Source: Clostridiales bacterium (lineage in GTDB: Bacteria > Bacillota > Clostridia > Peptostreptococcales > Anaerovoracaceae). Taken from it: a stretch of DNA of 64,000 bases. The notes under the pieces were generated by a model. The model worked only from the letters and a program-made list of their open reading frames with translations, ran no database searches and had not been told where the DNA came from. Location of the stretch: contig CP042469.1 of assembly GCA_015243575.1 (NCBI GenBank), positions 3,376,929 to 3,440,928 of the forward strand, read 5' to 3'. This document shows positions 46,232 through 54,019 of this stretch, one piece after another. Positions within the stretch are counted from its first letter, which is position 1, and each line of letters begins with the position of its first letter. Made by a program: the position numbers and the translations under genes.

Positions 46232-47374
46232 ATGGATTTTAAACTGACGAAAACACATTTGCTTCAGCAGGAATTATTCCGAAGATTTGCGGAAACTGAA
46301 ATAAAGCCGATCGCAGAAGAGATGGATGAGACAGAGGTGTTTGATCTGGAACTGGTAAAGAAGCTCCAGAGATACGGCCTGATGGGCATCCCCTATCCCA
46401 GAGATTACGGCGGAGTAGGCGGAGACTATCTGGGATATGCGCTGTGTATGGAAGAGATCTCCAAGATTGATGCCAGCACAGGAATCACAATCTCCGTACA
46501 CACATCACTGGCTTGCTCCTGCATCGAAGGCTTCGGTACAGAAGAACAGAAACAAAAATGGCTGAGACCACTGGTTGATGGTTCCAAAGTCGGCTGCTTC
46601 GGTCTGACAGAGCCAAACGCAGGAACAGACGCTGCAGGACAGCAGACAAAGGCAGTTCTTGACGGCGATGAATATGTCATCAACGGCGCAAAGATCTTTA
46701 CAACCAACTCCGGTTTTGCAGATACGTTCGTCGTGTTTGCCATGACTGACAAATCCAAGGGAACCAAGGGTATTTCCGCATTCGTAATTGACAGAAATAC
46801 ACCGGGACTGTCCGTTGGTAAGAATATCCACAGAATGGGAATCAGAGCTGCATCCAACTGCGAAGTAGCTTATGAAAATGTTCGCATCCCAGTATCACAG
46901 CGTCTTGGAAAAGAAGGAGACGGCTTCAAAATCGCAATGAAAGCCCTTGACGGCGGAAGAATCGGTATCGCTGCTCAGGCTACCGGAATTGCGCAGGGTG
47001 CCCTGAACGAAGCAATCAAATATGTAAAAGAAAGAAAGCAGTTCGGAAAGAGAATTTCCTCCTTCCAGAACACACAGTTCAAAATTGCTGAGCTGCAGAC
47101 AAAGATCGATGCAGCAAGACTCATGACATGGAGAGCAGCAATCCAGAAGGATAATAAGGAAAACTATGGACCAGCAGCAGCAATGGCAAAATTATTCGCA
47201 TCCGAGATGTGTAATGATGTAACCCGAGCTTGCGTACAGCTCATGGGCGGATACGGTTATTCCAGAGAATATCCTGTTGAACGTATGATGAGAGATGCGA
47301 AGATCACAGAGATCTACGAAGGAACCTCTGAAGCGATGAAGATGGTTATTGCCGGTTCCATGAAAATCAGCTAG
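46232..47374 (+). CDS. bcd: Acyl-CoA dehydrogenase, butyryl-CoA dehydrogenase type
   Basis: 380 residues. The catalytic base is Glu363 in ITEIYEGTSEA; FAD/substrate segments include GCFGLTEPNAGTDA, TNSGFADTFVVFA, and RKQFGKRISSFQNTQFKIAE. In butyrate-forming anaerobes this enzyme with EtfAB reduces crotonyl-CoA and can bifurcate electrons to ferredoxin. AGGAGGAG precedes the ATG. The following etfB and etfA genes are its partners; crt and hbd are not in the window. Confidence 0.93.
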   Translation: MDFKLTKTHLLQQELFRRFAETEIKPIAEEMDETEVFDLELVKKLQRYGLMGIPYPRDYGGVGGDYLGYALCMEEISKIDASTGITISVHTSLACSCIEGFGTEEQKQKWLRPLVDGSKVGCFGLTEPNAGTDAAGQQTKAVLDGDEYVINGAKIFTTNSGFADTFVVFAMTDKSKGTKGISAFVIDRNTPGLSVGKNIHRMGIRAASNCEVAYENVRIPVSQRLGKEGDGFKIAMKALDGGRIGIAAQATGIAQGALNEAIKYVKERKQFGKRISSFQNTQFKIAELQTKIDAARLMTWRAAIQKDNKENYGPAAAMAKLFASEMCNDVTRACVQLMGGYGYSREYPVERMMRDAKITEIYEGTSEAMKMVIAGSMKIS

Positions 47375-47402
47375 TCAGCTGCAAATTGAAAGGAGATAAA
47401 TG

Positions 47403-48191
47403 ATGAAAATCGTTGTATGCATAAAACAAGTACCAGACACCAATGAAGTAAAGCTGGATCCGGTAACAAATACACTGATCCGTGAAGGAGTACCGAGCAT
47501 CATCAACCACGATGATAAATCCGGAATCGAGGCTGCACTGCAGCTGAAGGAAAAAGTAGGCGGAACTGTAACCGTTGTTTGCATGGGCCCGCCCCAGGCA
47601 GATGTAGCGCTGAGAGAAGCCCTTGCAATGGGTTGTGACGAAGCAGTATTGGTATCCGCAAGAGAATTCGGCGGATCCGACACCTACGCGACTGCACACA
47701 TCATTTCCGCAGCGCTGAAGAAGGTCGGATATGATCTTGTCATCACAGGTCGTCAGGCCATCGACGGAGATACCGCTCAGGTAGGACCTCAGATTGCTGA
47801 GAACCTCCAGATTCCACAGGTTTCCTACGCAGAAGAAATCAATGTGGAAGGCGATAAGGTTGTCGTTAAGAGACAGTATGAAGATCGATACCACATTATT
47901 GAAGTGAAGACTCCTTGTCTTCTGACCGCACTGCAGGAACTGGCAGTTCCAAGATACATGCATGCCAGAGGCGTTGTAGAAGCGTATGAAAAGGAAATCA
48001 AGACCTACGGTTTTGAAGATCTGAAAGATTCCTTAAATCCTGCTCACATCGGCCTGAAGGGATCCCCGACAAACGTATTCAAATCCTTCACAAAGCAGGC
48101 AAAGGGACTTGGAACAAAGCATGCTGACTTAAGTGTTGATGAAGCGGTGCAGATTATTGTAGATAAGCTGGAAGAAAGACACATCATTTAA
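47403..48191 (+). CDS. etfB: Electron transfer flavoprotein subunit beta
   Basis: 262 residues starting MKIVVCIKQVPDTNEVKLDP; an additional ATG sits one codon earlier, closer to the AAAGGAG site. GRQAIDGDTAQVGPQIAENL is the ETF beta signature and CLLTALQELAVPRYM the following loop. It binds the nucleotide/FAD of the bifurcating ETF. It starts 28 nt after acd. Confidence 0.95.
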   Translation: MKIVVCIKQVPDTNEVKLDPVTNTLIREGVPSIINHDDKSGIEAALQLKEKVGGTVTVVCMGPPQADVALREALAMGCDEAVLVSAREFGGSDTYATAHIISAALKKVGYDLVITGRQAIDGDTAQVGPQIAENLQIPQVSYAEEINVEGDKVVVKRQYEDRYHIIEVKTPCLLTALQELAVPRYMHARGVVEAYEKEIKTYGFEDLKDSLNPAHIGLKGSPTNVFKSFTKQAKGLGTKHADLSVDEAVQIIVDKLEERHII

Positions 48192-48326
48192 TTTTAATGA
48201 GCGCAAAAGCGCAGGAAAATTGGTTCACAGCAAGGCATGCGGCCAAGTGAGAGCGGAGCGTACTTCTCGTACGTGAGCACCGAACGCAGGGCGCGAAACG
48301 CAGCTGTGGGCGAATTTAACAAGCTT
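48192..48326 (+). repeat. Diverged intercistronic repeat related to the atpG-atpD copies
   Basis: Directly after the etfB stop, the sequence shares ordered blocks with the atp repeat read on the minus strand: GCGCAGGAAA, GCAAGGCA, TGAG-GCG, a central hairpin (here GCGTAC-TTCT-GTACG), GCGCGAA, and AACAAGC just before the ribosome site. Like those copies it fills the gap between two genes of one complex. An open frame through it is not a gene. Confidence 0.6.
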
Positions 48327-48344
48327 AAGGAGGGAAATCTCAAA

Positions 48345-49368
48345 ATGAGTAAAGATATTTATGTAGTCGTAGAGCAGAGAGACGGCGTAATCGCTAAGGT
48401 TGGTATCGAACTGATCGGAGAAGCCACAAGACTCGCTGCAGATCTGGAACAGAAGGTTGTCGGTATCCTGCTTGGAGCTGACATTAAAGGTCAAGCACAG
48501 AAGGTCATCGAATACGGAGCAGATTCCGTTGTTTATGTGGAAGATCCGATGCTTGCTGAATACGTAACAGAGCCCTATGCAAAAGCTCTGACAGCCGTAA
48601 TCAAGGAATGCGATCCTGAGATCGTACTGTTTGGAGCAACTTCCATCGGAAGAGACCTGGCTCCAAGTAGCATCCAGAATCCACACCGGTCTGACCGCAG
48701 ACTGCACAAAGCTGGATATTGATGTATTTAAGGCAAATGACGAAGATCCTGGTCAGAAGCTGCTGTTCATGACTCGTCCTGCATTCGGCGGAAACATCAT
48801 GGCAACCATCCTTTGCAAAAACCACAGACCTCAGATGGCTACCGTAAGACCCGGCGTAATGAAGCGTCTTGAGAAAGATACAGCCAGAACAGGCGAAATC
48901 AAAGAGATCAAGGTAGATTTCGTACCTGCTGACATGAACGTTGTGATCAGAGAAGTCGTAAAAGAAACCCACAAGAAGTCCGATATCACAGAAGCGAAGG
49001 TTCTGGTTTCCGGCGGACGCGGAATCGGAACACCTGAGTTCTTCGGAACACTGAAAGAGCTTGCTGAAGTACTGGGCGGAGACATCTCCTCCTCCAGAGC
49101 CAACGTTGATGCTGGCTGGGCAGCAAAGGACAGACAGGTAGGGCAGACTGGAAAGACTGTAAGACCGGAACTGTATCTTGCTTGCGGAATCTCCGGAGCA
49201 ATCCAGCACGTAGCCGGTATGGAAGGTTCCGAGTGCGTTATCGCCATCAACAAGAACGATACCGCTCCAATCTTCGATGTAGCTGACATCGGTATCGTAG
49301 GCGACGTTAAGGTCATCGTACCAAAGCTCACAGAAGCTCTGAAGAAGATCAAAGCTGCCAACGAGTAA
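48345..49368 (+). pseudogene. etfA: Electron transfer flavoprotein subunit alpha, frameshifted
   Basis: The ATG at 48345 follows AAGGAGGG. The frame reads MSKDIYVVVEQRDGVIAK to FGATSIGRDLAP, then at about 48666 two bases are missing: family members read APRVASRIHTGLTADC, here AP is followed in frame by SSIQNPHR and a stop near 48720. The rest continues in another frame from VASRIHTGLTADC through GGRGIGTPEFFG and the FAD motif GISGAIQHVAGM to the end at 49368. No other damage is seen. Either a sequencing error in an AGAG stretch or a very recent mutation. Confidence 0.85.
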
Positions 49369-49466
49369 GATTGCGGCAGGCGGTAAAGCCAAGCATTGTG
49401 TATAGGCTTTAAATTTAGAAACAAGAGGCCATCAAGCCGAATGAATCAATATTTATCAGATGAAAG

Positions 49467-49497
49467 AGTAGTGCCTTTAGGGGCACTATTCTTTTTT
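49467..49497 (+). terminator. Terminator of the acd-etfBA operon
   Basis: TAGTGCC (49469-49475) pairs with GGCACTA (49482-49488), followed by TTCTTTTTT. Confidence 0.85.
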
Positions 49498-49504
49498 AAA
49501 TAAG

Positions 49505-49542
49505 AACCGCCTCAGGCAAGCATTACGCTGTCCGAGGCGGTT
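49505..49542. terminator. Hairpin downstream of the thiolase gene
   Basis: AACCGCCTC (49505-49513) pairs with GAGGCGGTT (49534-49542). It lies about 100 nt past the thiolase stop; T-runs are weak on both strands. Confidence 0.5.
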
Positions 49543-49639
49543 TTCATCTAAGTTTATTCGTGTTTATGAACCTGTCAAACAATATTCTCTTAAATGATAC
49601 GTATCGTTTGAAAGCCTCATTATCTTTGAGCGGTTTTGG

Positions 49640-50818
49640 TTATCTTTCAATTACCATGGAAGTTCCCATGCCGCCGCCGATGCAAAGTGTTGCAAGTCCG
49701 TATTTGGAATCTCTCTTCTGCATCTCGTGGATCAGGGTAATCAGAATTCTTGCGCCAGACGCTCCGATAGGATGTCCCAGTGCAACCGCTCCGCCGTTTA
49801 CGTTGAGTTTTTCCGGATCAATTCCAAGATCCTTTCCTACCGCAACAGACTGAGCCGCAAAAGCTTCGTTTGCTTCGATAAGATCCATGTCTGCGATGGT
49901 CAGGTTTGCTCTTTCTAAAGCGCTTTTTGAGGCTGGTACGGGTCCGATTCCCATGATGGTCGGATCAACTCCCGCTGATGCATAGGAGGTTACCTTGCAA
50001 AGGTATTTCAGTCCCAGCTCGTCAGCCTTTTCCTTGGACATTACGATGATGGCTGCTCCGCCGTCGTTGATTCCGGAAGCATTGGCTGCGGTAACAGCTC
50101 CGTCCTTCTTAAATGCTGGCTTCAGCTTTCCGACTCCATCTATTGTTGCTCCGAATTTAGGATATTCATCGGTATCAAAGATGATGGGATCGCCCTTTCT
50201 CTGAGGAATTTCCACCGGAACTATTTCATCCTTAAACTTTCCTGCCTTGATGGCTGCTTCCGCTTTGTTCTGGGAAGATACTGAGAACTGATCCAGCTCT
50301 TCTCTTGTCAGTCCCCACTGATCGACGATATTCTCAGCGGTGATTCCCATGTGATAGTGGTTGTATGCATCGGTCAAGCCGTCATGAACCATGATGTCGA
50401 TCATTTTGGCATCGCCCATTCTAGCGCCCCATCTTGCAGCAGGCATGATATAACCGGACTGGCTCATGCTTTCTGCTCCGCCGGCAAGTACGCAATCAGC
50501 GTCTCCTGCTTTGATGATCTGTGCTGCAAGACCTACTGTTCTAAGGCCGGATCCACATACCTTATTGATGGTCATAGCAGGCACTTCCTTAGGAACGCCT
50601 GCAGCCATGGCTACCTGCCTTGCAACGTTCTGTCCCAGGCCTCCCTGGAGTACGTTACCAAATACTACTTCTTCAATGATTGCTGGATCAATACCCGCTC
50701 TCTTAATTGCTTCTTTTACAGCGATGGCACCCAGATCTACTGCGGAAAAATCCTTCAGCGAACCGCCGAAGCTCCCGATTGGAGTTCTAACCGCACTGAC
50801 AATTACTACTTCTCTCAT
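49640..50818 (-). CDS. thlA: Acetyl-CoA acetyltransferase (thiolase)
   Basis: 392 residues from ATG 50818 (GGAGGG upstream). Catalytic residues: Cys88 in INKVCGSGL, His349 in [16 protein letters not shown], Cys379 in CIGGGMG. It condenses two acetyl-CoA to acetoacetyl-CoA, the first step toward butyryl-CoA, and so links to the convergent acd-etfBA operon. Normal length. Confidence 0.96.
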   Translation of the reverse strand: MREVVIVSAVRTPIGSFGGSLKDFSAVDLGAIAVKEAIKRAGIDPAIIEEVVFGNVLQGGLGQNVARQVAMAAGVPKEVPAMTINKVCGSGLRTVGLAAQIIKAGDADCVLAGGAESMSQSGYIMPAARWGARMGDAKMIDIMVHDGLTDAYNHYHMGITAENIVDQWGLTREELDQFSVSSQNKAEAAIKAGKFKDEIVPVEIPQRKGDPIIFDTDEYPKFGATIDGVGKLKPAFKKDGAVTAANASGINDGGAAIIVMSKEKADELGLKYLCKVTSYASAGVDPTIMGIGPVPASKSALERANLTIADMDLIEANEAFAAQSVAVGKDLGIDPEKLNVNGGAVALGHPIGASGARILITLIHEMQKRDSKYGLATLCIGGGMGTSMVIER

Positions 50819-51073
50819 TCTACCCTCCATTTTTTCCTAACTATTAGACATTTATTAAGCGTTTATAGATAAAATAACATTATTCTTATGAAAGGATTAA
50901 CTCACTCTATATAATATCACTCTCACAGAAAAAAACAAGGCAATATCAAAAAGTCGCAAAATTCAAATTCGGGAAATATATTTAAGCGAAAATGATTTTT
51001 TGATGAAAATATTCCACCAAATCTGCTCTTTTTAACATATTTCTAGTTATTTTTTTCACAAGGATTGTTGTTT
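50819..51073. other. Upstream region of thlA without recognisable gene
   Basis: AT-rich spacer. A weak promoter-like pair for thlA (TTGTTT and TTATAT on the minus strand, near 50915-50945) is the only thing seen; nothing else is supported. Confidence 0.4.
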
Positions 51074-51107
51074 CAAAAAGTGCGCCCCAGTAAATATTAG
51101 GGCGCAC
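51074..51107 (-). terminator. Terminator of the surE-DUF2156 series
   Basis: GTGCGCCC (51080-51087) pairs with GGGCGCAC (51100-51107); on the minus strand five T follow. Confidence 0.8.
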
Positions 51108-51123
51108 AGCTCAATTTGCCTTA

Positions 51124-52077
51124 TTATCTTTCGTTCTTTTTCAAATCATCTTTAAATATCGCAATATGGCTTTCCACCAGTTTGACAGGTTTATACGAAA
51201 GCTTTGCCTTTCTAAGACCTGGGATTCCCATATCCTCTTCACGATTAATATACTTTATGTTCGGCGCCATATGGCGGCAAAACTCATTATTAATCAATTG
51301 ATACAACCCGCGGTATGCGATATTCGCCTTTTCTACATGAACCGTTACGGTATTTCTGTTCAGCTTCCCCCCGACACACAGGGACTCGATTTTTCCGTCA
51401 ATCAGAATTGCAGCAGTATGGTATCCCACCGCCTCCAAATTGTGAAACACGTCAGACATGGCGCGTTCTTCCATCTTAAGGAGCGCCATCTCGTGCTCCG
51501 GTAAATTCTTTCTTTCGTTAAAATCTTTAATAAACCGCATGGCATCATCTGCCATGGCTGAAGTCAAGGTTACGTATTCATACTGATAGTTATTCAGGAA
51601 GTAATTCAGATGATTCTTTTTACTGTGGTAGTCCCTTCCCTTCAGGTCAATCAGATCCTGCTTTCTGTAAAGGTAATCATAATTGGGCCGATCGTCGAAA
51701 AACTTTAGTTTTCCGGGGCATGCAGCCTCAAGAATGTCCATCATATGAAAAGGCATCAGCCTGATGCTGAATATGTAGCCCTTCGATTCGAATATTCCCT
51801 TTGCTTCCATAATGGTTTTGTATAAGGCAGCAGGATCATAGCTTCCGCTCTTTGTCAGGGGCGGAAACAGAAACGGCTCCTTTGTATCTGTTTCAAGATG
51901 GCTTAGACCGGCAATACAAAGATAGTCTCCAATCATCTGCCAGCTGAAATCATTGATATTTCTCCACATATAGAGCGATGAGAAAGAAAGCCCCGACGTA
52001 CCATAATCAAAGCCTCCAAGATATTCTTCTAGAATCGGCCTCGCTTCTATTGTGATTTGATTTTCAAGCATGAACAT
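51124..52077 (-). CDS. DUF2156 (phosphatidylglycerol lysyltransferase C-terminal-like) protein
   Basis: 317 residues with no membrane segment. The sequence has the GNAT-like double fold of DUF2156 proteins: SGLSFSSLYMWRNIND at the N terminus, DYLYRKQDLIDLKGRDYHSK in the middle (the family's YH-KKNHLN core), and YQLINNEFCRHM, YINREEDMGIPGLRKAKLSY at the end. It lacks the flippase part of MprF, so it is a stand-alone acyl- or aminoacyl-transferase-like protein of unknown substrate. It follows the isochorismatase-like gene by 14 nt. Confidence 0.8.
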   Translation of the reverse strand: MFMLENQITIEARPILEEYLGGFDYGTSGLSFSSLYMWRNINDFSWQMIGDYLCIAGLSHLETDTKEPFLFPPLTKSGSYDPAALYKTIMEAKGIFESKGYIFSIRLMPFHMMDILEAACPGKLKFFDDRPNYDYLYRKQDLIDLKGRDYHSKKNHLNYFLNNYQYEYVTLTSAMADDAMRFIKDFNERKNLPEHEMALLKMEERAMSDVFHNLEAVGYHTAAILIDGKIESLCVGGKLNRNTVTVHVEKANIAYRGLYQLINNEFCRHMAPNIKYINREEDMGIPGLRKAKLSYKPVKLVESHIAIFKDDLKKNER

Positions 52078-52091
52078 TTTTTATGCCTTTC

Positions 52092-52679
52092 CTATTTCAC
52101 CAGTGCTGAAATCTGCTTGAATCCAGCTTCCTTAGCCCCTCCCAGCAGTTCAAACAGGATGGATTCGCAGGTAGTGGTCACTGCACCTGCGCCGCTCATT
52201 CTACCCAGTGAATATTTTTTGTCTAGTTTGCTTCTCGATGAGATACAATCGACTGCAACAAAAACAGTATACCCTTTTTCAAGAAGATCAATCACGGTTT
52301 GCTGAACACACACATGCGCCTCGATTCCGGCGATAATCACCGTCTTTCTCCCCAGCTTTTCCAGTGTCTGGACAAAAACCGGCTCTCCCATTGCACTGAA
52401 GCTGGTTTTTTCTACAGCAACAAGCTCTGCTTCGGGAGACCCTTCGCCCAGCGACTCAGTCCATGCGGCAGCTACCGCAGGTACGGTAGGCCCCAATCCC
52501 TTTGTGTATTGCTGTGTAAAAACAGCAGGAACATCAAGAATTCTGCATCCTTTCACCAGCTTTACTACAGCTTCTTCCAGGTCTTCATTGTCCTTCATAG
52601 CAGGCATTAAACGTTCCTGAAAATCGATTCCTACTAAAACAGTATCTTCTTTTTTAAGCTTTAAAACTTGATTCCCCAT
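52092..52679 (-). CDS. Isochorismatase-family hydrolase (YcaC-like)
   Basis: 195 residues. The cysteine-hydrolase triad is Asp19 (VGIDFQERL), Lys91 (VEKTSFSAM) and Cys124 (GIEAHVCVQQT), with the usual cis-peptide before the cysteine (the HV pair). The family includes nicotinamidases and amide hydrolases; the metal-site residues of nicotinamidase are not evident, so the YcaC branch is preferred. Its start overlaps the surE end by 19 nt. Confidence 0.87.
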   Translation of the reverse strand: MGNQVLKLKKEDTVLVGIDFQERLMPAMKDNEDLEEAVVKLVKGCRILDVPAVFTQQYTKGLGPTVPAVAAAWTESLGEGSPEAELVAVEKTSFSAMGEPVFVQTLEKLGRKTVIIAGIEAHVCVQQTVIDLLEKGYTVFVAVDCISSRSKLDKKYSLGRMSGAGAVTTTCESILFELLGGAKEAGFKQISALVK

Positions 52680-53425
52680 GTTTTTACCTCCTCAATCAAT
52701 TTGTAGCTTGTCAGATCATAATGGAGCGGTGTAATGGTTGCGTAGCCATTTTGCATTGCAACCACATCAATATCCTCCGGCAGATCCTCGTATACGACCG
52801 GTGTCCCAGAATACCAGTATTCCATTTCACCATTTTCATTCTTCTTTGGCTCAAACCATTCCTCATACTCTCTTGCGCCAAGCCTTGCAATTTTAACGCC
52901 CTTTATATCAGATGGCGGGAGGTTCGGTACATTGATATTTAAAACGGTATTCGAATCAATTTTATCGATTGCTGCTTTAACCGTTTCATAAGCCAGTTCA
53001 GCAGCAACCTCAAACGTCAGAGGTTTATGATCATTTACAGAAACCGCCACTGCCGGCAGTCCGCAGATGCATCCTTCGATAGCAGCAGATACGGTACCGG
53101 AGTACAGGGTATCTGTTCCATAGTTTCCTCCGTGGTTGATACCAGAGCATACCATGTGGATCTTGACGCCTTGTTCAGAAAGCATTTTCAGGCCAAGCTT
53201 CACACAGTCAGCAGGTGTTCCGGTAAACTCCCATGCCTGCTTGGCATTAGGAAAATCCACTTCCTTCATACTAATTGGTTTTCCTACAGTGATTCCATGA
53301 CCGCAGGCACTCCTTTGTGTGTGTGGTGCGCAAACATATATGTTGGCAATACGGGATAGTGATCTGGCCAGCTCTTTTATTCCTTTTGCTTCGATCCCAT
53401 CATCATTTGCAATTAACAGATTCAT
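52661..53425 (-). CDS. surE: 5'-nucleotidase SurE
   Basis: 254 residues from ATG 53425 (GGAGG upstream). Metal-binding Asp8 and Asp9 lie in LIANDDGIEAKGI; CAPHTQRSACGHGIT, GTPADCVKLGL and CSGINHGGNYG are SurE hallmarks. It dephosphorylates nucleoside monophosphates and short polyphosphates. First gene of a three-gene operon. Confidence 0.95.
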   Translation of the reverse strand: MNLLIANDDGIEAKGIKELARSLSRIANIYVCAPHTQRSACGHGITVGKPISMKEVDFPNAKQAWEFTGTPADCVKLGLKMLSEQGVKIHMVCSGINHGGNYGTDTLYSGTVSAAIEGCICGLPAVAVSVNDHKPLTFEVAAELAYETVKAAIDKIDSNTVLNINVPNLPPSDIKGVKIARLGAREYEEWFEPKKNENGEMEYWYSGTPVVYEDLPEDIDVVAMQNGYATITPLHYDLTSYKLIEEVKTWGIKF

Positions 53426-53484
53426 ATTGACCTCCAATTTTATATTCCGTTGCAAAATTCAATCATTTGCATCAGGCCTCATTT

Positions 53485-53513
53485 ATTATACCACTCGATT
53501 TCGAATTTTAAAA
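53485..53513 (-). promoter_or_regulatory. Promoter of surE
   Basis: On the minus strand TTTTAA (53508-53513), 17 nt, TATAAT (53485-53490) with TGG before it (extended -10). Confidence 0.6.
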
Positions 53514-53558
53514 GTGAATCGGAGGAAAAGAAAAAAAGCCGCTCAGAAAATCCTTTGC

Positions 53559-53587
53559 TTGAAAAGTTTGAGTTTTTTGGTTAAAAT
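53559..53587 (+). promoter_or_regulatory. Promoter-like sequence far upstream of the DUF1538 gene
   Basis: TTGAAA (53559-53564), 17 nt, TAAAAT (53582-53587). It would open a transcript running through a 33-codon frame (53622-53723, basic peptide beginning MDMILFYKLRQSSRKL, no clear ribosome site) and two hairpin-forming segments before the DUF1538 gene at 54020. Whether this is a long leader, a small RNA or a small protein gene cannot be told. Confidence 0.4.
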
Positions 53588-53809
53588 ATATATATATGTA
53601 GATAATACAGTTGCACTACATATGGATATGATTCTATTTTACAAGTTACGACAGAGTAGCAGAAAACTCTGCCGGCTGCTGCCTAAGGCAGATCAAATAC
53701 GTACATTTTTTCGTATGTCTTAACTTTCAAATGGAACAGAAAAATAGTATTTCTATAAGTTATCTTTTTGCGAATTAATTCTTTTGCTTGTTTTAAGTTA
53801 AAGCCTTTT

Positions 53810-53833
53810 GATGATGCCGAATTCGGGCTCATC
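53810..53833. promoter_or_regulatory. Imperfect palindrome upstream of the DUF1538 operon
   Basis: GATGATGCC and GGGCTCATC flank GAATTC; all but one position pair. Located about 190 nt before the DUF1538 start. Confidence 0.35.
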
Positions 53834-53959
53834 TATCCTTGTTATATAAATTTTCATTGCAGATTACGTCACGATGATTTGTAGACGCAGCAGATGAAGA
53901 TCTTATTTCTTTATCCTGAAAGCTGAATATATTCTTTTGACCATAATAATATGTAGATC

Positions 53960-53974
53960 CGGAATAATATTCCG
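53960..53974. promoter_or_regulatory. 15-bp perfect palindrome in front of the DUF1538 operon
   Basis: CGGAATA-A-TATTCCG, 46 nt before the DUF1538 start and just downstream of a TTGACC hexamer. Likely operator of this operon; regulator unknown. Confidence 0.45.
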
Positions 53975-54019
53975 TAAAAGAAACGTTATTGCTCACTGAC
54001 ATTTTGAAGGGGGCTTTCT

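Noticed and set aside
48237-48344. N-terminal extension of etfA through the intergenic element
   Set aside because: The extension is encoded by repeat sequence; AAGGAGGG and ATG 48345 match the family start.
48655-48725. Programmed frameshifting in etfA
   Set aside because: A +1 shift would nearly restore the protein but would drop a conserved arginine, there is no stop codon or slippery run at the site, and etfA is not known to be shifted; a 2-nt deletion is simpler.
47367-49424. Long minus-strand frames opposite etfB and etfA
   Set aside because: Shadow frames caused by codon bias; the plus strand holds recognisable ETF genes.
53319-53723. 134-codon plus-strand frame over the surE start
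   Set aside because: Most of it is antisense to surE and shows no family features; only its last 33 codons lie in free sequence and are mentioned as uncertain.
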